DNA of 64,000 nt from Plantago ovata (taxonomy: Eukaryota; Streptophyta; Magnoliopsida; Lamiales; Plantaginaceae), in assembly GCA_028274465.1 (NCBI GenBank), contig CM051456.1:88150753-88214752 (forward strand). Reading direction: 5' to 3'. The notes under the pieces were generated by a model that was not told the origin of the DNA, searched no databases, and was given only the letters and a program-made list of their open reading frames with translations. The translations under genes and the position numbers were made by a program. This document shows, piece by piece, positions 54,657 through 64,000 of the stretch (within the stretch, counting starts at the first letter, position 1; each line of letters opens with the position of its first letter).

Positions 54657-55611
54657 TAGGTCCATTCAGCTTGTAGAAAGCTCTCCCCACATTGCATACT
54701 GATTTCTTAATTGGCAATGGGTTTCTCAACTGAATCCTGAAATGTTCAAGGATGTAGCATATTTTCAATCCATACATTACTGGAAGGGAAGGTGAGACTC
54801 TGTTGTCTTCAACCTTGACTTTGAACTTTGTAACACAATCAACAAGCCTGTTAAAAATGTACTTAGCCCAGTTAATGTCAGTTTTGCTCTCATAGATATG
54901 CATCAGCAAAGGCCACCTTCTCAGGCCTACTTGGTCAATTCCTCCAACTTGGGAATCACGAACTTTGATGAGTAGCAGAGCTACTAGACCAAGTGAATGG
55001 CAGAGATGCTTCCTCTTTACGTGCTTATTCCAAGTCACGGGAGAAATCTCTCCTTTCTTCATCCTTTCGTTTCTGACATCACTATAGAAGGCTTCAATTT
55101 CTTCATCAGTGGCAGTGTTGTCATCTTCAGTTCCAGTAGTTGGAATCTAAAAGATGTTAGCTAAATCAATCCATTTCAGGATGATTTGCTCTCCTTGAAC
55201 TGTGGTAGAAATCACTTTTTCAGTGACTCCTTGTCCATGAGTAAGGGTTTGGATTTCTGCATTGTTGTAGAATTACATAGTGTCCAACATGCTCACTTTC
55301 TTAGTGCGAGCAGTAATGAAGAAAAGTAGGCCTTGTTGATTTATGTAATTCAAGGCCTCTACGTTTTCTTCGTCCAAATCTTGTTCATAGAAGTACCTTA
55401 TATACTTCTCTTTTGCAAATCTTCCCCATTGCATCATCTGTTCACACTTTGCAGTGTCAAGATATGCAGGAAGCATGGGTCTTTCAGTGATACGGTTATT
55501 GGCCAACACGATTTTCACCGTGTTTTTTACCGGAGTAGGAGCAGTGCTTTTTCCAGCACTGTCTGCCTTTGAGGACTTGGTGGTCTTAGATGATTGTCTC
55601 TTGGGAGCCAT
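54657..55611 (-). pseudogene. accessory ORF3 of copy A, N-terminal part
   Basis: ATG at 55611 (MAPKRQSSKTTKSSKAD...), closely matching copy B's start at 9074. Basic Ser/Thr/Lys head, then an ordered region with EQMMQWGRFAKEKYIRYFYEQ, a stop TAA near 55273 and a TAG near 55148 (both in place of sense codons of copy B). Then open sequence from 55062: GEISPVTWNKHVKRKHLCHSL, LRRWPLLMHIYESKTDINWAKYIFNRLVD and LPVMYGLKICYILEHFRIQL. The layout (VxG...IFxxP, then a helical hydrophobic part) recalls the plant mobile-domain/'putative plant transposon protein' class and, loosely, ORF2 of element E. Inference only. Confidence 0.7.
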
Positions 55612-56092
55612 CTCTTATATAGTAGGTAAGGGTTGAGAGTGTAAGAAAAAGAGACTTTTCTTTTTGACCGGAGGTACAGTAAATCAGATCACAGGCTAGA
55701 AATTTTTGCAAAGAAAGGAAATGTGAGTTAAAGAATTTTGTCTTTCTCTAACTCTTCATTTATGTGAGAAGCTCAATGGTTTTGAGTTCTCAGCAAGGGT
55801 AAAACAAAGATTCATTGAGTTAGTGGAGCCTTTGCATTAAATGCGTAGTGGACCACTAACACAAAACCGTCAGAGCATACTTTCTCGTTGTAATATTAAC
55901 CGTTGGATCATCAACTGCTTTACAATCAACGGCCATGATTGTATTTCATGTCATGATTTATAGCGAGTTTATCTGTGCCATTTCTTTTTTTAGAGAAGTC
56001 AGTGGAAGGGACTTTTTAAGGAGCAAATAGCCTTCAAACAACCATTTGCTTGCTGAATACCTGTTTCAACAATCCACCAAATGTAACCCTTT
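55612..56092 (-). other. spacer between pol stop and ORF3, copy A
   Basis: About 480 bp, no gene. Pol ends CCT CAA TAA AAA, not a readthrough-type context, so ORF3 is not simply read through from pol. The internal TATA seen in copy B is mutated here (minus CACATAAATG). One TGAATACCTGTTTCA repeat unit at about 56053. Confidence 0.65.
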
Positions 56093-57579
56093 TTATTGAG
56101 GCAGTTCAATAAATACAAGGTTATACCTTAGCATTGCGAACCTATTATTTGGTAGGGGCTTGGTAAAGATGTCAGCAAGTTGATCATCAGTACCTACTTT
56201 TACAACCTCAATGTCTCCTTTTTCCACATGATCTCTAATGAAATGATGTCTAATATCAATGTGCTTTGTCCTTGAGTGGAACTTAGGATTTTGCGTGATA
56301 GCAATAGCACTTGTATTATCACAAAATATTGGTGTTTTCTTTGCAGAAATACCATAATCTCTTAATTGTTGCAGAATCCATAGGATTTGAGCTATGCAAC
56401 AACCAGCCGAAATGTATTCAGATTCAGTGGATGAATTAGCAACACAGGTTTGCTTCTTGCTAAACCATGATATTAATCTTGTACCTAGAAACTGACATGT
56501 TCCAGAAGTACTTTTTCTATCAAGAGTTGATCCTCCATGATCAGCATCAGAATAACCAACCAATTGCAATCCAGAATATTTTGGATACCATAATCCAACA
56601 TTGACTGTACCTTTGACATATTTCAGTATCTTAAGTGCCTTTTTGTAGTGTGATTCTCTTGGATCAGATTGCAATCTTGCACACACACAAACAACATACT
56701 GAATGTCAGGCCTACTTGCTGTTAGATAGAGCAAGGAACCAATGAGCTCCCTATACTTGTGTTCATCAACACTTTTATCTTGTTTAGTATAGCCCAATTT
56801 GGTACCAACGCTCATGGGGATCTTTTCACGTTTTTCTTCCTCTTTGATCCTGAACTTTATGAGCATTTCCTTTGCATACTTTGCTTGATTTATGAATATT
56901 CTATCTTTGAGTTGCTTGACTTGCAATCCTAGGAAATAATTCAATTTGCCAATCATACTCATTTCAAACTTGTTTTTCATGAGTTTGGCAAAATCATCAC
57001 AAAGTTGCTTGTCCTTAGATCCAAATATTATGTCATCCACATAAATCTGGACTAAGAGTATTTTACCATCATGGTTCATGGTAAATAAGGTTTTCTCAAC
57101 TTCACCTTTCTTGAAACCATTATCCAGCAAGAACTTAGCTAAAGTATCATACCAAGCTCTTGGTGCTTGCTTTAGACCATATACAGATTTATGAAGCTTG
57201 TATACCATCTTGGTTTCTGTGGGAAGTTCAAAGCCAGGGGGTTGTTCTAGGTCGACTTCTTCAGCAAGTTCACCATTTAGGAATGCACTTTTAACATCCA
57301 TTTGATAAACAATGAAGTCATTATGAGCAGCAAAGGCTAAGAAGAGTCTAATAGCATCCAATATTGCAACTGGTGCATAAGACTCATCATAGTCCAATCC
57401 TTCAGTCTGGCAGTAACCTTGAGCAACTAAACGTGCTTTTTGTTCCTTATTACTTCTCCAGACTCACTAAGCTTGTTTCTAAACACCCACTTTGTACCAA
57501 TTGCTTCCTTTCCTTCAACAAGGGGTACAAGTTTCCAGACTTTGTTCCTTTCAAATTGATCCAGTTCTTCTTGCATTGT
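56093..57579 (-). pseudogene. reverse transcriptase and RNase H, copy A
   Basis: A long open stretch (57397-56093, 434 codons) carries [40 protein letters not shown], the catalytic YVDDIIFGS, then RNase [32 protein letters not shown] and DIFTKPL, ending ...IELPQ TAA. The N-terminal RT part (57398-57579) has a one-base insertion (near 57438) and is closed by a TAG near 57580. Of the copies in the window this one has the best preserved RT/RNase H. Confidence 0.93.
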
Positions 57580-59472
57580 CTAGATCAATTCAGAATGCTT
57601 TAAAGCTTCTTCTATGGTCTTGGGTTCAATTTCTGAATCAAAGCTAGAGAACAAAGCTTCTACTTCAATGACGTTTTCTTCTTCAGTAAGTTCTTGATTA
57701 GTAGTTACTTTGGATCTAGTCACTTGGCGTTTGTCAATATCACCAACCATATCCGTAGAGGGATGATCTCTAATCCACTTATTAACAAGTTTTCTGCTCT
57801 TTTGATCTGGATAAGTTTGCGTTTCAGCATGTGACTCTTCAGCATGTACTTGTTCAGTACTACTGGTATCTTGTTGTGTCTCTGCTGAAATTGGTTCATC
57901 AGCAACTGCTTGTTCTGCATTGCTGGCTTGAGGTAACTCGTCAGCAGACACAGGAAGTTGTGTAGTTTCAGTAACATCTGGAGCAACCGCATCTTTAGCC
58001 GGAAATTATTTATCATGAACTATATTTATCTTGTCATGACTTGGGGAAGGAGTATCATTGTCAGAATCATCATTTAGTTCAATTGAATTGATATTTCTAG
58101 CACCAGATTCAGTTCTTTGCTCGTGTATGAGTAATTTCTTCATACATTCTGATATTTCTTCTTCAGTAGGGAATCTTTGTGATTTTTCATATAATACAAC
58201 ATGCACTGATTCTTCGATCTTTTGTGCCTTTTTGTTGTAAACTCTATAAGCTTTACTATGCAAGGAGTAGCCAAGAAATATCACTTCGTCTACCTTTGGT
58301 TGAAACGTTCTTAAGTATTCTCTACCATTGTTAAGAACAAAGCATTTGCAACCAAATACTCTTAGAAGGGTAATGTTAGGAGGTCTTCCAACAAATAACT
58401 CATAGAGAGTTTTGTTGTATTCCTTAGTTATCAAGCATTTATTTTGAGTATAGCAGGCGTTATTAATCGCTTCAACCCAATAAGCTTCACTTATTTCAGT
58501 GTCAGCAAGCATCGTTCTAGCTGCTTCCTTAAGGGTACGATTCTTCTTTTCAGCAACACCATTTTGTTGAGGTGTCCTTACTGAGGATAACTGATGTTGT
58601 ATGCCTTTGGAAGTGCAATACTCAGTTATGTACTGGTTTATAAACTCAGTACCATGGTCTGTTCTTATGACTTTTACCTTGTCATTTCTCATGACTTCGA
58701 GCTTGTTCAGCAAGTTAGGTATTTCAGTCCTTGTTTCAGACTTGTGTTTGATAAACACTACCCAAGTGAATCTTGAATAGTCATCTACCACCACCAGACC
58801 ATACTTCTTGCCAGCATAGCTTGTTGAAGAAGATTCAAACAAGTCCATGTGCAAGAGTTGTAAAGGTTTTGTAGTTGACGGTACTGCCTTGTTCTTGAAA
58901 GAAGTTTTGGTTTCCTTTCCTTGCTGACATGCATTGTGAACACCATCCTTCTTAAAAGTAACCTTAGGTAATCCAACTACAAGTGCCTTTTTAGAACGTT
59001 TATTCAGCGTCTTGAAGTTTAGGTGACTTGTTCGTTTATGCCATAACCATGTTTTTTCAGCAAAGCAATCATGATCTGAGACAAGGCATTTTTCAACGAT
59101 TGTTGAAGACCAATCTACGGTATATAGACCTCTTGATCTTCTAGCAACCATAATAACCTTCTTTGTCTCAAATTCAATAAGTTTACATTCATCACTTTTG
59201 ATTTTGATGAAGTAACCTTTGTCAGCGAATTGACTCATGTTGAAAAGGTTAAACTTAAGATTTTTGACATAAAGAACTCCTGAAATGGTAATGCATCCTA
59301 AATTCACGTCACCATAACCTTTAATAGAACCAAAGCCTCCACTAGCAAACCTTATTGTTGGACCTTTAGACCACCGTCTATAGTTTATAAGGTTTTTCTT
59401 GTTGCCCGTCAAGTGCTTTCCACAACCACTGTCAAAGTGCCAAATTGCATTGTTTGTCTCCGTGGCTGAAGT
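57580..59472 (-). pseudogene. protease and integrase, copy A
   Basis: Open from about 59490 to 58006. Protease WHFDSGCGKHLTGN (active-site DSG). Integrase zinc region WHKRTSHLNF, but the first Cys of the CxxC pair is lost (VHNACQQGK versus VCTACQQGK in copy B). Core LLHMDLFES, VDDYSRFTWV, IRTDHGTEFINQ, QQNGVAEKKNRTL (DDE positions). A stop at 58006 and a second stretch (57951-57580) cover the acidic linker to RT (SKVTTNQEL...). Domain order confirms copia. Confidence 0.92.
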
Positions 59473-59525
59473 CTGCACAATCAAGAGCAAACAAGTTAAT
59501 TATCCAATATTGGATGTCCACTAAC
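59473..59525 (-). other. candidate 53-nt intron at the gag-pol junction (copy A)
   Basis: Minus-strand donor-like GTTAGT at 59525 and acceptor CTCTTGATTGTGCAG ending at 59473. Unspliced, the gag frame ends at TAA inside. Spliced, ...GRFLEH joins TSATETNNAIWHFDSG in frame. Same geometry in copy B (14361-14413). Confidence 0.42.
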
Positions 59526-61846
59526 ATGTTCAAGAAAACGTCCAGTGGAAACCCAAGTCTTAAGTTTTTCAACTTTGACTTGTTTTCTACTTGCTGAGGA
59601 ACTAGATGGCTTAGAACCGAAAGACTTTTGATCATTGCTAATCAAGTCCACTTTCTGATGTGGTGTCTTGCTTGGTTGACCCTTTTGCTGAACATACTTT
59701 TCAGTAAGTTCTTTTCTAGCAAGGTTACTTCTAGTCCTAGCATTTTGAGTTTTGTCAGAACTCTTAGGCTTGGTTTTGAATCCAAGTCCACTTTTCGGAG
59801 AGTGCTGAGCTTTTGTCTCAGCAACCTTACTCGATTCAGGTTTGTCAGCAAAGGTCTTTTGATTACTTTCAGTAATCTTGCCTTGAGTCTTAACAAATTG
59901 CTTTTCAGCAACTTGTTTGGCGGAATGCTTTACAGCATCCTTTTTCTGAACAGTTTGCTTTTCATCAACCTATTTTCCTTTTAATGTCTTGTTACTTTGA
60001 GTGGCAACAACGGGCTTTAAGGTTGTAGGTACTTGATTGCTTATTTCAACAACCTTAGATTGACCAATCTGATAGAGTTCTGGTTGACCACTATCAGTTG
60101 CACGGACAAAGGTGATTGGTGATTTGTCTTTACTCAAGATTATTACATCATCACCTTCATATGTTGCACCTAAACCTTCTTTCCGAGATGGATCTCTCAG
60201 ATAAGAGTTTAGTTCAGTCAGCGTGTTACTAGTATCAGCATAAGATTTGAATTTGACTTTCATCTTTTTCATTTCTTATATTTCAGCAAGTAACTTTAGA
60301 ATTGAGGACTGATACTCTTCCAATTCTATTGTCGTTTGAGCATTGTTCTCTGTAGCTTCAGCAATTAACTTCTTGAGATGTAATATTTCAGCATCCTTCT
60401 TTTCTAACTCAACGCTAAGCAAGACATACTTTTCAGTAGTTTGCTTAGTCAGAAGTTCAACATTCTGTAGTTTCTCTTGCTGTTTGCTCAGAGTTTTCTC
60501 AAATCTTTAGATTTCTCCTTGAATTATATCAAGGTCAATGTCATCTTCACTTTCTGAATCAGAGTCAGAGGTAGGACAATTTACCTGACCGGCCATGAGG
60601 CAGAATTCGTAGTTTAACAAATCTGGATAAGCTTCCATGGCTATTCCACAAACTTCCTTGCCAATATCTACATCAAGAGTTGCTTCTTCTTCTTCAGTGT
60701 CTGAACTCTCTACCTCACTGTCTTCAGAGCTTGTTTCAAAAAAGCATCGATTTTTGCTTGAAGCCTTTTCTTTTCTTCAGCAATCAAAGCCCTTTTGAAC
60801 TTTTTCTTCTTTTGAGCAGATTTCCCTTTCAGTAAAGGACAATTTGCTTTGAAGTGTCCAGGCTTTTTGCAATAAAAGCAAAGATCATTGCCAACTACTG
60901 GTTCTTCAAAGGAGTTTACTTGCTGAGATTGCTTGTTCAGCGAGCTAGCTTCATTCTTGTATTTATGGTAGTTGTTTCCAAGATGCTTTTTCAGCTTCTC
61001 TTTTGCTTTTCGCCTTTCAAGTTCCTTACTGATGAATTTCTTCATGTTTCTAACAACAAGATCGTTTTCATCAGCAGGCTCTTTATCATTCTTCTATTCA
61101 GAAGATGACGGCTTAGCAGCAAGAGCAATGTTTTGGGATTTTTCAGCAAACACATTTTCTCTTTAATTTGTCTCGTAGTTGACAGTAGCAATATGAGAGA
61201 ACAACTCCGTTGGAGTGATATTTGACATTCCTTGATTGTAGTAGAAGTTCTGAATATGGATCCATTCTGGGTTCAGAATTCTAATAATGGTTTTCACCTT
61301 TTCAGAATCTGAATAGAAGTTTCCAACTCCTAAGGCAGCCATCTCACTCACTAGAGTTGTGAATCAGAAATCCAAGTCTTCTAGTGACTCATTTGTACCT
61401 TGTTTAAAGTTTTGGAACTTCAACTTTAGCACTTCGAGTTTGTTTTCCTTGGTCTTGTCAGATCAAGCACAAAGATCTTGAACCATTTTCCAAGCTTCCT
61501 TAGTAGTTTTGGCACCCCACAGTTTGCAATGTATAGTATCTAGAGTAGATCGAATAATGATGTTTCTTTCTTGGCCATCAAGACGGAATCTTTTGGCTTC
61601 GTCGAAAGTCCATTCCTCTCTTTGTTTTGGAACAACGATATCAACCGGTTCTCCTAAGATAGTTTCCTTTCCAGCAGTATCTGTGGTTTATTGAGGAAAA
61701 CTTCTCTCAAGCTTAGTGATCTTGACAGGTCCATCATTTATGACAGTAACCATTTCATCACTAATGGCCTCAAGATGTAGCATCATATTGTTTCACCATT
61801 TTTCATAGTTTTCCAGCTTCAGCAAGGGAGCGTCTCCTAGCGACAT
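59526..61846 (-). pseudogene. gag of copy A
   Basis: Start ATG 61846 (MSLGDAPLLKLENYEKW...). The UBN2 Gag region is followed by a CCHC knuckle (CFYCKKPGHFKANC, about 60845-60886), an acidic segment, a coiled-coil region and a Lys/Gln-rich C-terminus (60272-59526) leading to GRFLEH. Broken by several frameshifts and stops; open pieces include 61351-61163, 61045-60710 and 60272-59970. Same family as copies 1 and B. Confidence 0.88.
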
Positions 61847-61944
61847 CCTGTCAGCAAAAGACTACCAAACTGATCAAGTGAAAGTGATTTACGGAAAGCA
61901 CCTAAGGGGATCTAGGTTCAGTGCTGAAGGTTAAAGAATCTCAA

Positions 61945-61957
61945 GCTCTGATACCAC
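61945..61957 (-). promoter_or_regulatory. primer-binding site, copy A
   Basis: Minus strand GTGGTATCAGAGC (Met-tRNA), next to the LTR start at 61959. Confidence 0.9.
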
Positions 61958-61958
61958 T

Positions 61959-62370
61959 TGTTGGTCCCTTTAAACAACAAGAAAAGACTAGGAGGGGGGG
62001 TGAATAGTCTTTTCAAACTTTTCGTCGTTTAAAACTATCGCAACAAGTGTTTATTACTTTTCAGTAATGAGTTTGCTGGTACTTAACTTTCTCAGTAAGT
62101 ACTTGTTACTTTTCAGTAACGAGTTTACTGGTACTTTAAAAACAGAGTGCGGAAGACTTTATACAATAAGTGCTTTTCAGAGAATGCTAGTTTCAGCAAG
62201 TGAGCAGAGTGTCAGTTTACAATAAGTGTAGCTTGCTGAAAACTAAATGCAGTAAAGTAAATCACACAAACACTTTTATAGTGGTATCTGAGAGTGGCGT
62301 AATCTCTCAACTAATCCACTTTGTCCTTTCTAGGACTGAATCCGCTAAGATAAGATGTGAGGTTCCTTAC
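61959..62370 (-). repeat. 5' LTR of copy A, inner part only
   Basis: 412 bp matching the inner end of the 3' LTR (32828 onward), cut at ...GGTTCCTTAC by copy C. The expected target duplication is CTTAC (62366-62370), with its mate and the rest of this LTR right of the window. Confidence 0.9.
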
Positions 62371-64000
62371 TGTTGGCCCCTTTAAACAACAAGAAAAGAC
62401 CAGAGGGGGGGTGAATAGTCTTTTCAAACTTTCGTCGTTTAAAAACTTTCTCAACAAGAGCTTATTACTTTTCAGTAATGAGTTTGTTGATACTTAACTT
62501 TCTCAACAAGTACTAGTTACTTTTCAGTAACGAGTTTTACTGGTACTTTAAAAACAGAGTGCGGAAGTCTTTATAAAATAAGTGCTTTTCAGTAAGTGCT
62601 AGTTTCAGCAAGTGAGCAGAGTGACAGTGTACAGATAGATAAGCTTGCTGAAAACTAAATGCAGTAAAGTAAATCACACTAACACTTTTTATAGTGGTAT
62701 CTGAGAGTTGCGTAATCTCTCAACTAATCCACTTTGTCCTTTCTAGGACTGAATCCACTAAGATAAGTTTGAGATTCCTTACAACACCTATCTAGAGAGA
62801 TTCTTAAGAAACCAAAGCATGCTTGCTTCGTTTCCAACCTAACTAGAGAACGAAACTTTGTTCTCCACCAAACTTGGGACTTATAATCAGCAACACTATG
62901 CTTGATTAATTCCCCCTGAATTTTGGTCCTGAAAAGGGTGTTTATTAGTTAGAGAGTTTTGGGATGAGATGACTTGAGTATAACTTATTCAGCTATAACA
63001 AGTAATCTAAGAAACAAAACTTTGAATACTTTGCAGTAAACAAGTTAAGTTGTTTCTGGTGTCAAGATTTGTTCTTGTTTGAAAGAAAGAACACTTAACT
63101 AGTTTCTTAGATGTGAATGTTCTACTTCTTCACAAGTAGCTTTTGTTTCAAGCTTTAAGTCTTGGAACGGATCAATAGGCAGTAAAGAGTAAGGAAGATG
63201 AGTGTTTAAGCACAAGTGAGAGTTTGATCACGTTGTTGACACACTTCAACTCTTTGCCGGATGACCTCTATTTATAGTGAATCAAGGGAGCCGTTTGAAT
63301 TTCAAATTCTAAGGCTTTGTTCCTTAAGATGTCACTATCTTGCTTTTGTACTTTCAGCAGCGTCCTTCATTTGTCTTCTAGTCTTCATGTTCTTCGCATG
63401 CTTACTTTTGCATTTAATGTTCATTTGAATGAAATTCAAATATGAACGTTGGAGCGCAAATGCAAGTACTTTCAGCAAGGAGGTCACATATGTATTTCAG
63501 CAAGCGGTCAGTCTTAGTTTCAGCAAGCACAACCTACTCTGTCATATAGCTTTTCACTTATGCAAGCTGTTGCTGAAATTTCCACTTTCTGAGCAACATG
63601 TGCCTTTGTAGATACCATCTTCAGAAATATTCTTAAGTCTTCAGTCTTCGAATTCTTCAAGTTTATGAACGGTTTTAGTGCTTCAATAGTTCGTTTGTAT
63701 AAACAAAGTACATCATCAGGAAACTAAAGCACCTAACTAGTACCTACACTAAGTCTTTAGCAAACGTTCCTCTTTTAAAATGTCCTTAAAATTCTAAATT
63801 CTTATGGACCTTACGAGTACTAGTTACTGGACTTTCCTTAATTTAGCATGGTTAATTGCTCATCAAAATTTACAAGTTTCCTAACAAATTTCCCCCTTTT
63901 TGATGTTAGCAATCCATGGCTAAATTAATTGTTACCCTTTTAGAGGTTTCTGATGTTGAATAAATCAGTTGAATAATGCAAACATACTTGAATAATAAAA
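62371..64000 (-). mobile_element. SIRE-like copia element, copy C (3' end only)
   Basis: 3' LTR 62371-63886 (TGTTGGCCCC...TTTCCTAACA; TATA box 63269-63276), then a polypurine tract (63887-63905, minus AAAAAGGGGGAAATT) and the first bases of its internal region, matching copy A at 34311-34440. The rest is right of the window. Inserted into copy A's 5' LTR, so it is younger than copy A. Confidence 0.92.

Larger units (their letters stand above)
32828..62370 (-). mobile_element. SIRE-like copia element, copy A (giant, with nested insertions)
   Basis: 3' LTR 32828-34310; internal region 34311-61958 containing ORF3, RT/RNase H, integrase, protease and gag in minus orientation; 5' LTR from 61959, cut at 62370 by copy C. 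Discounting the outer gypsy element (37471-52072 with one target copy) and the solo LTR (53455-54656), the internal region is about 11.8 kb, giving an element near 15 kb. That size and the long ORF after pol fit the SIRE/Maximus lineage. Confidence 0.9.

Noticed and set aside
34568..55611. Envelope protein for ORF3
   Set aside because: SIRE-type ORF3s are sometimes called envelope-like, but I see no signal peptide, transmembrane segment or furin-type site; nuclear-signal-like runs and coiled coil dominate.

Overview
The window is repeat-dense plant nuclear DNA, probably from a eudicot. Almost every base belongs to LTR retrotransposons of several families, nested inside one another. There is no bacterial-type gene organisation and I find no convincing host gene. 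The plant assignment rests on SIRE/Maximus-like Ty1/copia elements with initiator-Met-tRNA primer sites, Athila-like Ty3/gypsy Gag proteins with an Asp-tRNA primer site, and a Cassandra element carrying 5S rRNA-like sequence. The species cannot be named from this sequence.

Layout, left to right. (1) 1-3110: 5' end of a minus-strand SIRE-like copia element (copy 1), inserted into (2) 3111-8568, a decayed minus-strand copia element of another family with a roughly 2.2 kb LTR. That element is itself inserted into the third ORF of (3) SIRE-like copy B (8569-15263 and 24550-27723, minus). Copy B is split by (4) a plus-strand, pol-less gypsy-type element E (15264-24549). (5) 27724-32827 is an older island: a truncated plus-strand gypsy pol relic and a multi-LTR Cassandra TRIM (31132-32393). 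(6) 32828-62370 is SIRE-like copy A (minus). Copy A holds a gypsy-type solo LTR (53455-54651) and a pol-less gypsy element (outer, 37471-52067), which itself holds another (inner, 41165-47265). (7) From 62371 a further SIRE-like copy C is inserted in copy A's 5' LTR and runs out of the window. Target-site duplications fix several of these events: GAATT/AAATT for E, CTTTC for the outer element, AAACA for the inner element, AACCT for the solo LTR, and GCAGT/GCGGT for Cassandra.

Functionally the SIRE-like copies encode Gag, protease, integrase, RT and RNase H, then a long extra ORF (about 1,750 codons in copy A once the insertions are discounted). The gypsy-type elements encode only Gag plus aspartic protease, and two of them add a second ORF; none has RT or integrase, so they must be mobilised in trans.

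The most interesting signals concern these accessory ORFs. The copia ORF3 N-terminus and element E's ORF2 both look like distant members of the plant-specific 'putative plant transposon protein'/mobile-domain class. They appear to be independent transcription units inside the retroelements: an internal TATA box precedes ORF3 in copia copy B, and a TATA box, CT-rich leader and intron precede ORF2 in the outer gypsy element. Other unexplained structure includes GCGNNNCGC palindrome clusters in the gypsy LTRs and upstream of ORF2, repeated hairpin/purine-tract modules, saturation of the SIRE family with TCAGCAA/TTGCTGA, and a possible 53-nt intron at the SIRE gag-pol junction shared by copies A and B. 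All function statements are inferences from sequence read by eye; no search or alignment was run.
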